8,514 nucleotides of DNA from Christensenellaceae bacterium (GCA_012719815.1 JAAXZP010000158.1:1-8514); one strand, 5' to 3'. Shown: positions 1 to 5,918, counted from the first letter of the stretch. The notes: generated from the letters alone by a model not told the origin. Made by a program: numbers and translations.

Positions 1-429
1 CCAGCAGATGTGGAACGTGGAGAATATGTGCGTTTTGCTCCACTCCATGATATCCGTAAGCTCTTCCCAGTAGGTAACCTGTTCAAAATCCATCGTCTCT
101 ACCGGCGCGCCCGTAATGATAAGGCCGTCGTATTTATGTCTCTTGATCTCGTCAAACGTCTGGTAGAACGCATCCAGATGCTCCCGCGACGTGTTCTTGG
201 ACGCATATGTAGCGGTTTTCAGGAACGTCACTTCCACCTGAAGCGGCGTATTGCCGAGCAGCCGCAGCAGCTGCGTTTCCGTTGTGATTTTGTCCGGCAT
301 GATGTTGAGAATCACAATCTTAAGCGGCCGGATGTCCTGATGGATAGCGCGCTCCTCCGTCATCACAAAAATATTTTCCTGGCTCAGTACCTCGTACGCT
401 GGCAGAGTTTCAGGTATCTTAATCGGCAT
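1..429 (-). CDS. metA: Homoserine O-acetyltransferase MetA (5' part; C-terminus beyond window)
   Basis: This enzyme activates homoserine by O-acylation, the committed step of methionine synthesis in the cytoplasm. The window holds the first 143 codons, starting MPIKIPETLP and ending FHICW at base 1; family members are about 300 residues, so roughly half is missing. Family landmarks are visible: the N-terminal VLSQENIFVM stretch, RPLKIVILNIMP (34-45), LIITGAPVE (103-111) and Cys142, at the position of the acyl-enzyme nucleophile. Residue 111 is Glu. In this family Glu111 goes with acetyl-CoA and Gly111 (E. coli) with succinyl-CoA, so I infer an acetyltransferase. The ATG at 429 has AAAGGAAG just upstream. 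It follows the leftward Rrf2 gene by 47 bases with no terminator between, so it is probably the last visible gene of the nifS-nifU-rrf2 operon. Function is confident; operon membership is inferred. Confidence 0.93.
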   Translation of the reverse strand, partial: MPIKIPETLPAYEVLSQENIFVMTEERAIHQDIRPLKIVILNIMPDKITTETQLLRLLGNTPLQVEVTFLKTATYASKNTSREHLDAFYQTFDEIKRHKYDGLIITGAPVETMDFEQVTYWEELTDIMEWSKTHIFSTFHICW

Positions 430-476
430 AGATTCGCTTCCTTTCTGCGCGTCAGAAAACGCGGCTGTTAGTTTTT

Positions 477-896
477 TTACGGGAGCGTGTTTTCCCGCCC
501 TTCAATCAACTGCTTTAAGGACACGGCGTCCACCTCAGACTTGATGCGCTGCGACACCACATCCCATACGTTTTCTTTGATGCACCGGCTTAACGTATAC
601 GGCCCGCCGTCGTTTAAATCCGGCTCGACGATGGAGAGATCTCCTTCCAGCGCCGTCAGCACCTCGCCAGCGGATATCTCAGCAGCCGGTCGGGCCAAAC
701 GATAACCGCCTCCCGCGCCTTTGACAGAGCGCACCAGCCCGGCTTTTTTCAGCATGGAGAATATGCTTTCCAGATAGCCGTCCGATATGCGCTGCCTCCG
801 CGCGATGTCCGCGAGAGTCACCGGGCTGCCTTCGTCATGCATGGCGAGATCCGCCAGCGCCCGCAGTCCGTAACGCCCTCTCGTGGACAGCTTCAT
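477..896 (-). CDS. Rrf2-family transcriptional regulator without Fe-S cysteines
   Basis: This is a 139-residue DNA-binding regulator of the Rrf2 family (IscR/CymR/NsrR relatives). The N-terminal winged helix is typical: MKLSTRGRYGLRAL at 1-14, recognition-helix region with ISDGYLESIF (37-46), wing with GAGGGYRLARP (60-70), then ISAGEVLTALEG (74-85). It has only one cysteine, C105, so it cannot bind an Fe-S cluster the way IscR does with three cysteines; in this it resembles CymR, the cysteine-metabolism repressor of Bacillus. C105 aligns with the last cysteine of the second Rrf2 protein encoded at 2615-3061. The start codon overlaps the nifU stop as ATGA, and GAGGG lies about 9 bases upstream, so it is translationally coupled. 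It probably regulates its own operon and related sulfur genes. Family is certain; effector is unknown. Confidence 0.93.
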   Translation of the reverse strand: MKLSTRGRYGLRALADLAMHDEGSPVTLADIARRQRISDGYLESIFSMLKKAGLVRSVKGAGGGYRLARPAAEISAGEVLTALEGDLSIVEPDLNDGGPYTLSRCIKENVWDVVSQRIKSEVDAVSLKQLIEGRENTLP

Positions 897-1264
897 TGGT
901 CGGCGCCCTCTCTGTAGTTCTCGATAGCTTTCTTGATGGCCTCCTCAGCCAGCACCGAGCAATGTATCTTGACAGGCGGCAGTCCGTCAAGCGCCTTTAC
1001 CACGTCCTCGTTCTTGAGCTTGAGCGCTTCGTCAATCGTCATGCCCTTGATCATGTCCGTCGCCACGCTGGACGACGCGATAGCCGCGCAGCACCCGAAC
1101 GTTTTGAACGACGCATCCTTAATGATGTTATCCTCAATTTTCAGATACATTCGCATGATGTCGCCGCAGTGAGCATTGCCCACTTCGCCGACAGCGTTGT
1201 AATCTTCCAATTCTCCCATGTTGTGCGGGTTAGCAAAATGCTCCATTACTTTTTCACTGTACAT
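893..1264 (-). CDS. nifU: Fe-S cluster assembly scaffold, NifU/IscU (clostridial type)
   Basis: This 123-residue protein is the scaffold on which NifS-derived sulfide and iron are assembled into [2Fe-2S] or [4Fe-4S] clusters. It is full length for the IscU-like domain and matches it throughout: MYSEKVMEHFANPHNMG at the start, AHCGD with C33 and D35, FKTFGCCAAIASSS with C58, and LPPVKIHCSVLAEEAI with H101 and C102. These are the ligand Cys/Asp/Cys/Cys set of IscU. The residue after C58 is a second cysteine (C59) where IscU usually has Gly. There is no C-terminal Nfu domain and no central ferredoxin-like domain as in nitrogen-fixation NifU. Its start lies 19 bases inside the end of nifS and is preceded by AAAGGAG; its stop overlaps the next start, so it sits in a tightly coupled operon. 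Confidence 0.96.
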   Translation of the reverse strand: MYSEKVMEHFANPHNMGELEDYNAVGEVGNAHCGDIMRMYLKIEDNIIKDASFKTFGCCAAIASSSVATDMIKGMTIDEALKLKNEDVVKALDGLPPVKIHCSVLAEEAIKKAIENYREGADQ

Positions 1265-2454
1265 TGCCTTTCAGCTCCTTTCATCTCATCGTATAACGGC
1301 GACATCTCTCTGAGCATATTCACGACGTCTTTGAGCGCCTCCACCGTATAGTCGATATCTTCTTTGGTTGTCGTCTTTCCCAGCGTCGCGCGGAAAGACC
1401 CGTGCGCCGTTTCGTGCTTTAAGCCGATGGCCAGCAGCACGTGCGACGGCTCCAGCGACGCCGACGAGCAGGCAGACCCGGTGGACGCCGCAACGCCCCG
1501 CATGCTCATGTACATCAGCAGCCCCTCTCCTTCAATGTAGTCGAAAGAGAAGTTGGCGTTGCCCGGCAGCCGCTTCGTCCGGTGCCCGTTTAAGCGGGAG
1601 CCTTTTATCTCCGTCAACACCCGGTCAATCAGATAGTCACGCAGCTCGGCAAGCCGCCTGCTTTCCTCAGGCATCTCGGCCACCGCCAGCTCCAGCGCCT
1701 TGGCGAAGCCCACCGAACCGGGCACATTCTCGGTGCCCGCCCGCTTCTTTCGCTCCTGCGAGCCGCCGGTGATCATCGGGCCGATGCGGGTGCCTTTGCG
1801 GATGAACAGCACTCCCACGCCTTTGGGACCGTAGAACTTATGGCCCGACAGCGACAGCAGGTCCACATCCTTCCACTTCTCGAGGTTGACCTCTATCGCG
1901 CCCACGGCCTGTACCGCGTCCACATGGAACGCCGCCTTGGAGCCGGCCTTCACAATGCGCCCGAGCTCCTCGATCGGTTGTATGGTGCCAATCTCGTTGT
2001 TGGCGGCCATGATGCTGACCAGTATCGTATCGGGGGTGAGCGCTTCTTTCAGCTGGTCCACATTCACCACGCCGTCCGCATCCACGTCCAGATATGTTAC
2101 GCGGAAACCGGCCTTTTCCAGATCCTTGGCGGTGTTCAGCACGGCGGGATGCTCGATTTTGGACGTGATGATATGACGCCCCTTGCTGCCCTGCGCCGCC
2201 GCGACGCCGCGCAACGCCCAGTTGTCGCTCTCGGTGCCGCCCGAGGTGAAGAATATCTCCTCCGGCCTGGCGTGCAGCGACGCCGCCACCGACGCGCGCG
2301 CTGCCTCCAGCGCCTTTCGCGCCCGCTGCCCAAAACTATGTAAGCTGGACGGATTGCCGTATATGTCAGTCATGCAGGGGAGCATGGCGTCCAGCACTTC
2401 CTGCCGGACGTATGTCGTGGCAGCATGATCCAGGTAAATCTCCTTTTTGGCCAT
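1246..2454 (-). CDS. nifS: Cysteine desulfurase NifS/IscS
   Basis: This PLP enzyme converts cysteine to alanine and leaves a persulfide sulfur for NifU. The 402-residue protein is a full-length class V aminotransferase-fold desulfurase: YLDHAATT (7-14), GNPSSLHSFG (33-42), FTSGGTESDN (69-78), the His of EHPAV (H102), NNEIGTIQP (152-160), HVDAVQA (177-183), the PLP lysine in SGHKFYGPKG (K206), and the catalytic loop TGSACSSAS with C329. The conserved Arg is in SFRATLG. I chose ATG at 2454 rather than the TTG six bases upstream because GGGGAGG (2463-2469) is 8 bases from the ATG and only 2 from the TTG. It is the first gene of the leftward operon, behind a strong promoter. Pairing with NifU supports a role in general Fe-S assembly; supply of sulfur for tRNA thiolation is possible too. 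Confidence 0.97.
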   Translation of the reverse strand: MAKKEIYLDHAATTYVRQEVLDAMLPCMTDIYGNPSSLHSFGQRARKALEAARASVAASLHARPEEIFFTSGGTESDNWALRGVAAAQGSKGRHIITSKIEHPAVLNTAKDLEKAGFRVTYLDVDADGVVNVDQLKEALTPDTILVSIMAANNEIGTIQPIEELGRIVKAGSKAAFHVDAVQAVGAIEVNLEKWKDVDLLSLSGHKFYGPKGVGVLFIRKGTRIGPMITGGSQERKKRAGTENVPGSVGFAKALELAVAEMPEESRRLAELRDYLIDRVLTEIKGSRLNGHRTKRLPGNANFSFDYIEGEGLLMYMSMRGVAASTGSACSSASLEPSHVLLAIGLKHETAHGSFRATLGKTTTKEDIDYTVEALKDVVNMLREMSPLYDEMKGAERQCTVKK

Positions 2455-2471
2455 CTCCAAGGCCTCCCCTC

Positions 2472-2509
2472 TAAAACATTAAATATCCTATTGTTTTTCT
2501 AATGTTTTA
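2472..2509. repeat. Perfect 10-base inverted repeat at the nifS transcription start
   Basis: The arms TAAAACATTA (2472-2481) and TAATGTTTTA (2500-2509) are exact reverse complements separated by 18 bases. The right arm covers the predicted transcription start of the nifS operon and the left arm ends 2 bases before its GGGGAGG ribosome binding site. As DNA it is a candidate operator for an Rrf2 dimer; as RNA it would be an AU-rich hairpin next to the Shine-Dalgarno sequence. Which applies cannot be told from sequence. Confidence 0.55.
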
Positions 2510-2514
2510 ATGAT

Positions 2515-2543
2515 ATCATACTATTGCAAATTGGTTTTGTCAA
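2515..2543 (-). promoter_or_regulatory. SigA-type promoter of the nifS-nifU-rrf2(-metA) operon
   Basis: On the minus strand, TTGACA (plus 2538-2543) and TATGAT (plus 2515-2520) are separated by exactly 17 bases. This is a consensus -35 and a five-of-six -10. The start of transcription would fall near 2508, giving a leader of about 53 bases before the ATG at 2454. The inverted repeat at 2472-2509 begins at the predicted start site, well placed for repression. Confidence 0.75.
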
Positions 2544-2568
2544 GAGAAATCGGTCACAATAATCGAGC

Positions 2569-2598
2569 TTGTCACTGTCAGACACATGGGCATATAAT
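2569..2598 (+). promoter_or_regulatory. Candidate SigA-type promoter of rrf2-cysE
   Basis: TTGTCA (2569-2574) and a perfect TATAAT (2593-2598) are 18 bases apart. The short palindrome TGTCAGACA (2576-2584) lies in the spacer and could be an operator. The predicted start, about 2604-2605, falls inside the GGGAGG ribosome binding site (2603-2608), only about 10 bases before the ATG at 2615. That leader is unusually short, so the true promoter may lie further upstream. Confidence 0.45.
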
Positions 2599-2614
2599 GG
2601 CAGGGAGGAATATT

Positions 2615-3061
2615 ATGAAGATATCCAGAAATGGGCAATACGCGCTGCTGAGCGTGACGGACCTGGCGCTGCACGAAGCGGAAGGTCATCAGAGCATCGC
2701 TCAGGTCGCCGAGCGGCAGAAAATCGACCCCCGCTATCTCGGGCAGATATTTTTTGCACTGAAAACCGCGGGCATCATCGCCAGCGTGCGCGGAAAAAGC
2801 GGCGGATATTATCTGGCGCGTCCCGCATCCAGCATCAGCGCGGGCGAGGTGGTGCGCGTTCTGGAAGGCGACCTTGCGCCCACACAGTGCTGCGTCGACA
2901 GCGCTGAAGCGCCCAGCTGCGAGTCTTTTGACGCGTGCCTGACGCGGTCGCTCTGGCAGTCCGTCAGCCATGCGATCAACAGCACGCTCGACAGCTTGAC
3001 CATCGCGGACATTGTCCAGCTATATCGAAGAGGAGGAAAGGACAACAATGAGACTGAATGA
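2615..3061 (+). CDS. Rrf2-family regulator with CX8CX5C cysteines (IscR/NsrR-like)
   Basis: This 148-residue regulator shares the layout of the other Rrf2 protein in the window: winged helix starting MKISRNGQYALLSV, IDPRYLGQIFFALK (37-50), wing GKSGGYYLARP (60-70) and ISAGEVVRVLEGDLAP (74-89). Unlike that paralogue it has four cysteines in the effector region, C92, C93, C102 and C108; C93, C102 and C108 give CX8CX5C, close to the three-cysteine cluster sites of IscR and NsrR. I infer a redox- or Fe-S-responsive regulator. The start at 2615 is chosen because GGGAGG precedes it and MKIS is the usual family N-terminus; the longer upstream reading adds 35 unrelated residues. Its last 14 bases overlap cysE, so the two are cotranscribed. 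It probably controls cysE, itself and perhaps the divergent nifS operon. Confidence 0.93.
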   Translation: MKISRNGQYALLSVTDLALHEAEGHQSIAQVAERQKIDPRYLGQIFFALKTAGIIASVRGKSGGYYLARPASSISAGEVVRVLEGDLAPTQCCVDSAEAPSCESFDACLTRSLWQSVSHAINSTLDSLTIADIVQLYRRGGKDNNETE

Positions 3062-3956
3062 CTGGCTGGCCCACAACGAGGTCGAAGAAGCCCTGATCAG
3101 CATTAACCACGAAAGCCTGCACGCCCATGAGGCGCTGGGCTTTGCCACGCGCACTCAGGTGATCGACATACTGAAGCTGCTACGCTCGCTGATATTGCCG
3201 GGCGTGTACGAGAAAGAGCCGGTCAGCCATGCGCGGCTGGACAAAATTATCCGCGACAAGATGCAAAGTGCGGCCCGTTCGCTGTGCACTATCATATCGC
3301 AGCTGCTGACGCGCTCGTGCACCGACGCCAGCCTGTCGCCCGACGAATGCTGTGAACGGGCGGAGCAGCTGACCATCCGCATCATGGAAGGGCTGCCGGA
3401 CATCCGCAAAACGCTGGCTACCGATATCCGCGCGGCCTACGAGGGCGATCCCGCGGCCAAATCGCTGGAGGAGATCATGCTGAGTTATCCCTCACTGGAA
3501 GCGGTCAGCATCTACCGGATCGCCCACCTGATCTATACCTGCGACGTACCTCTCATACCCCGGATCATGACGGAGTACGCCCACCGCAACACAGGCATCG
3601 ACATTCATCCGGGCGCGACCATCGGCGAGAGTTTCTTTATTGACCACGGTACCGGCGTCGTCATCGGCGAAACGTGCACCATCGGCAACGGCGTGAAGCT
3701 GTATCAGGGTGTCACGCTGGGCGCGAAGAGTTTCCCGCTGGACGAGAACGGCAACCCCATCAAGGGCATCAAGCGCCATCCGGACATCGAGGACAATGTG
3801 ATTATCTATGCAGGCGCGACGATACTCGGTGGGGATACCCGCATTGGCCACGATTCGGTGATCGGAGGCAACGTGTGGCTGACGCAGTCCGTTCCGCCGT
3901 ATTCCATGGTGTTCAACGCGCAGCCGTCGCCGAATATCAAACCGATGGAGCCTTAA
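3048..3956 (+). CDS. cysE: Serine O-acetyltransferase (long, EpsC-like)
   Basis: It acetylates serine with acetyl-CoA to O-acetylserine, the acceptor of sulfide in cysteine synthesis. The 302-residue protein has a long helical N-terminal part (about 1-165) and a C-terminal left-handed beta-helix of hexapeptide repeats. Active-site landmarks are present: GIDIHPGATIG with D185, FIDHGTGVVIGET with H200, and KRHP with H244. The loop SFPLDENGNPIKG (228-240) before KRHP and the overall length fit the EpsC-type acetyltransferases rather than the 270-residue enteric CysE. The C-terminus ends NIKPMEP with no terminal Ile, so the usual tail insertion into CysK is not supported. The ATG at 3048 lies 11 bases after AGGAGG (3031-3036) and inside the end of the Rrf2 gene, so translation is coupled. 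No cysK follows; a terminator does. Confidence 0.95.
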   Translation: MRLNDWLAHNEVEEALISINHESLHAHEALGFATRTQVIDILKLLRSLILPGVYEKEPVSHARLDKIIRDKMQSAARSLCTIISQLLTRSCTDASLSPDECCERAEQLTIRIMEGLPDIRKTLATDIRAAYEGDPAAKSLEEIMLSYPSLEAVSIYRIAHLIYTCDVPLIPRIMTEYAHRNTGIDIHPGATIGESFFIDHGTGVVIGETCTIGNGVKLYQGVTLGAKSFPLDENGNPIKGIKRHPDIEDNVIIYAGATILGGDTRIGHDSVIGGNVWLTQSVPPYSMVFNAQPSPNIKPMEP

Positions 3957-3982
3957 AAAACCGCCGCTTTATAAAACACGAC

Positions 3983-4009
3983 GAGCCGCTTTATGCGGCT
4001 CTTTTGCTT
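3983..4009 (+). terminator. Rho-independent terminator of rrf2-cysE
   Basis: The stem GAGCCGC (3983-3989) and GCGGCTC (3995-4001) is a perfect 7-base GC-rich pair around the loop TTTAT, followed by TTTTGCTT. It lies 27 bases after the cysE stop codon. Confidence 0.85.
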
Positions 4010-4020
4010 GCAATAAGGCA

Positions 4021-4050
4021 TAATAAAAAGAAGCCGTGGGACGGCTCCTT
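4021..4050 (-). terminator. Rho-independent terminator of rplS
   Basis: Read leftward, AGCCGT, loop CCC and ACGGCT (plus 4032-4046) form a stem that extends past one mismatch to about 18 paired bases, followed by CTTTTTATTA. It begins 6 bases after the rplS stop codon, so rplS transcription ends here, facing the cysE terminator. Confidence 0.85.
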
Positions 4051-4056
4051 TCAGGT

Positions 4057-4401
4057 TCAACGCTTTTCTTTGAGTTTCGCCGCTTTGCCCGCGCGGTCGC
4101 GCAGGAAGTAGAGCTTCGCACGGCGAACCTTGCTGCTGCGCACGACGTCAATTTTGGCAATCTTGGGCGAGTGGATGGGGAACGTCCGCTCGATGCCGAT
4201 ACCGAACGAAACACGGCGCACGGTGATGGTCTCCGAAAGGCCGCTGCCTTTGCGCGCAATCACATATCCCTCAAAGCCCTGCAAACGCTCTCTCGTACCC
4301 TCAATAACCTTTACCCACACCTTCACGGTGTCGCCAATATGGATATCGGGCAGATCGGTGCGCATGCGTTCTTTCTCGATGGCCCTGATGATCTGGTCCA
4401 T
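4057..4401 (-). CDS. rplS: 50S ribosomal protein L19
   Basis: L19 lies at the interface of the 30S and 50S subunits. The 114-residue protein is full length and strongly conserved: PDIHIGDTVKVWVKVIEG (18-35), RLQGFEGYVIARKGSG (39-54), TVRRVSFGIGIERTFPIHSP (60-79) and KVRRAKLYFLRDRAGKAAK near the C-terminus. The ATG at 4401 has GGGAGGAGGA upstream, an excellent ribosome binding site. In many bacteria rplS is the last gene of rpsP-rimM-trmD-rplS; here it has its own promoter and terminator and unrelated neighbours, so it appears to be a single-gene unit. Confidence 0.98.
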   Translation of the reverse strand: MDQIIRAIEKERMRTDLPDIHIGDTVKVWVKVIEGTRERLQGFEGYVIARKGSGLSETITVRRVSFGIGIERTFPIHSPKIAKIDVVRSSKVRRAKLYFLRDRAGKAAKLKEKR

Positions 4402-4512
4402 TTGCTGATTCCTCCTCCCGTTTCAGGCGTTCATAACCGTATACTTCGCGTCGGCTCAAAAAACCAAAAACACATGCCGAGCTTTTCGGAAAGCGGACCG
4501 CCCTAAATCAAC
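4402..4512 (-). promoter_or_regulatory. rplS 5' leader, possible cis-regulatory RNA
   Basis: The predicted rplS transcript starts near 4512 and has about 110 untranslated bases. In it, plus 4481-4494 (GCTTTTCGGAAAGC) and plus 4477-4489 (CCGAGCTTTTCGG) can each form a hairpin but share bases, and GCCGA at 4476-4480 can instead pair with TCGGC at 4451-4455. U-rich RNA follows between. L19 leaders that bind the protein are known in Firmicutes, but I cannot match this one to that model by eye. Confidence 0.3.
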
Positions 4513-4518
4513 TTTTGG

Positions 4519-4547
4519 ATTATAACATAGCCTCGGCGCCGTGACAA
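4519..4547 (-). promoter_or_regulatory. SigA-type promoter of rplS
   Basis: On the minus strand TTGTCA (plus 4542-4547) and a perfect TATAAT (plus 4519-4524) are 17 bases apart. The implied start is near 4512. It is the only good promoter for the isolated rplS gene. Confidence 0.75.
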
Positions 4548-4613
4548 GACGGAATTTCGATTTTGCCGCATTATTAAGCGTATTTGCGCATATTAAGCTG
4601 ATACGAAAGCGCA

Positions 4614-4642
4614 TTGCCCGCGCACAGCCTCTATGATAGAAT
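4614..4642 (+). promoter_or_regulatory. Candidate promoter of the acetate-kinase-family gene
   Basis: TTGCCC (4614-4619) and TAGAAT (4637-4642) are 17 bases apart, which would start transcription near 4649, about 30 bases before the ATG. A nearby TATGAT (4632-4637) has no acceptable -35. Two direct copies of TATTAAGC (4572-4579, 4591-4598) lie just upstream. Confidence 0.4.
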
Positions 4643-4680
4643 AAGCGCAGATACTTCTGGCAACGAAAGGATTGTACCAT

Positions 4681-5880
4681 ATGTATATCCTCATCTGCAA
4701 CGCAGGATCCACGTCTTTGAAATACAAGCTGTTTCTGATGCCCGGTGAACAGGCAGTCGCCGAAGGCAAAATGGACCGCGTCGGTTCCCGGAACGCCTCC
4801 ATATTCTCGTATAAAAGCACAAAAACATCGTTCAAGCGCGAGGGTGTGGACATACCGTCCTACCGCGAAGGCATACGCCTGTTTCTGGATGTACTGACAG
4901 ACGCGGAAACCGGCGTCATCGCCAGCGTGGCCGACGTGGACGCCATCGGCTTCAAAACGGTAATCGGCAAGGGCTATACCGGCGTGCACGATATCGACAA
5001 CGCCTGCATGCAGGGCCTGGAAGACTATATGAACGTCGCGCCGGTGCACAACAGCGCGTACCTGGAAGCCATCCGGGCATTCAAGGCGCTGCTGCCCGAC
5101 ATGCCGATGGTGGGCGTGTTCGAACCGTTCTTCCACCGCACCATACCGGAGGAAGCGTATGTATACGGCATCCCATATGAATGGGCGCAGGCGCACGGCA
5201 TCCGGCGCTACGGCTATCACGGCGCGGCGCACCGGTATATCTCCGAAACCGCCAAAAAATACGGCAATCCCAGATATGTAATCTCGTGCCATCTGGGCGG
5301 CAGCGGGTCCATCTGCGCGATCAAAGACGGCGTGTCTCAGAACAACAGCTTTGGCTTTTCGCTGCAGTCTGGCGTGCAGCACAGCACCCGCACCGGCGAC
5401 CTCGACCCGTTCATCCCCATCTACCTGCTGAAATCCGGCCTGACGCTGGACGAAGTGTGGGACGGCCTGGTGAAGCGCGGCGGCCTGCTGGGTATTTACG
5501 GCGTTTCAGGCGACCTGCGCGACATTCAGGAAGCGGCGAACCAGGGCAATAAACGGGCCCAGCTCGCCATCGACGTCTACTGCCACGGTATCCGCTCGTA
5601 TATCGGCAGCTACTACGCCCAGCTCGGCGGGCTGGATTTGCTCGCTTTCACGGGCGGCATCGGAGAGAATTCCGCGGAGGTACGCCGGCTGGTATGCAAG
5701 CCGCTCGCGCACATGGGCATCAAGCTGGATGAAGCCAAAAATGCCGCCTGCCGCGGCGACGAAGCCGTCATCTCTGCCCCGGATTCCCGCGTAACCGTCG
5801 TGGTCATCCCCGCCAACGAGGAGCTGGTGCTCGCCCGCGAAGTATTCGCGCACATAGCAAAAAAGCGCGGCGAACAGTAA
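4681..5880 (+). CDS. Acetate/propionate-kinase-family protein with altered active site
   Basis: This 399-residue protein is a full-length member of the acetate kinase group of the ASKHA fold, whose members interconvert an acyl phosphate plus ADP with the acid plus ATP. Shared features include CNAGSTSLKYKL (6-17), APVHNS with H124, IRRYGYHGAAHRYIS with H180, CHLGGSG (203-209), STRTGDLDP with R237, FTGGIGENSAEVR (323-335) and PANEELVLARE with E380. Two key positions differ: the usual GHRVVHGGE segment reads GFKTVIGKG, putting Lys at the substrate-binding Arg91, and the usual FDTAFH reads FEPFFH, putting Glu at the catalytic Asp148. The Asn of HLGNG is Gly. I therefore do not call it ackA; it may be a slower or differently specific kinase. 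The ATG at 4681 follows AAAGGA by 9 bases. No pta, ptb or buk partner is adjacent. Family is certain, substrate is not. Confidence 0.88.
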   Translation: MYILICNAGSTSLKYKLFLMPGEQAVAEGKMDRVGSRNASIFSYKSTKTSFKREGVDIPSYREGIRLFLDVLTDAETGVIASVADVDAIGFKTVIGKGYTGVHDIDNACMQGLEDYMNVAPVHNSAYLEAIRAFKALLPDMPMVGVFEPFFHRTIPEEAYVYGIPYEWAQAHGIRRYGYHGAAHRYISETAKKYGNPRYVISCHLGGSGSICAIKDGVSQNNSFGFSLQSGVQHSTRTGDLDPFIPIYLLKSGLTLDEVWDGLVKRGGLLGIYGVSGDLRDIQEAANQGNKRAQLAIDVYCHGIRSYIGSYYAQLGGLDLLAFTGGIGENSAEVRRLVCKPLAHMGIKLDEAKNAACRGDEAVISAPDSRVTVVVIPANEELVLAREVFAHIAKKRGEQ

Positions 5881-5918
5881 TACCAGCCTGTACGGTTTGA
5901 GCAGATATCCTCAGCGTT

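Noticed and set aside
430..476. Hairpin CGCGT/ACGCG between the leftward Rrf2 gene and metA as a terminator
   Set aside because: The stem is only 5 bases and no T-run follows it, so it does not look like a terminator.
2510..2614. Longer N-terminus for the rightward Rrf2 regulator
   Set aside because: The extra 35 residues do not fit the family and the start at 2615 has a good ribosome binding site and the standard MKIS beginning.
4456..5382. A 308-codon open frame antisense to the kinase gene
   Set aside because: It lies opposite a well-conserved protein family, has no family motifs or ribosome binding site, and arises from the GC-rich codon use of the real gene.
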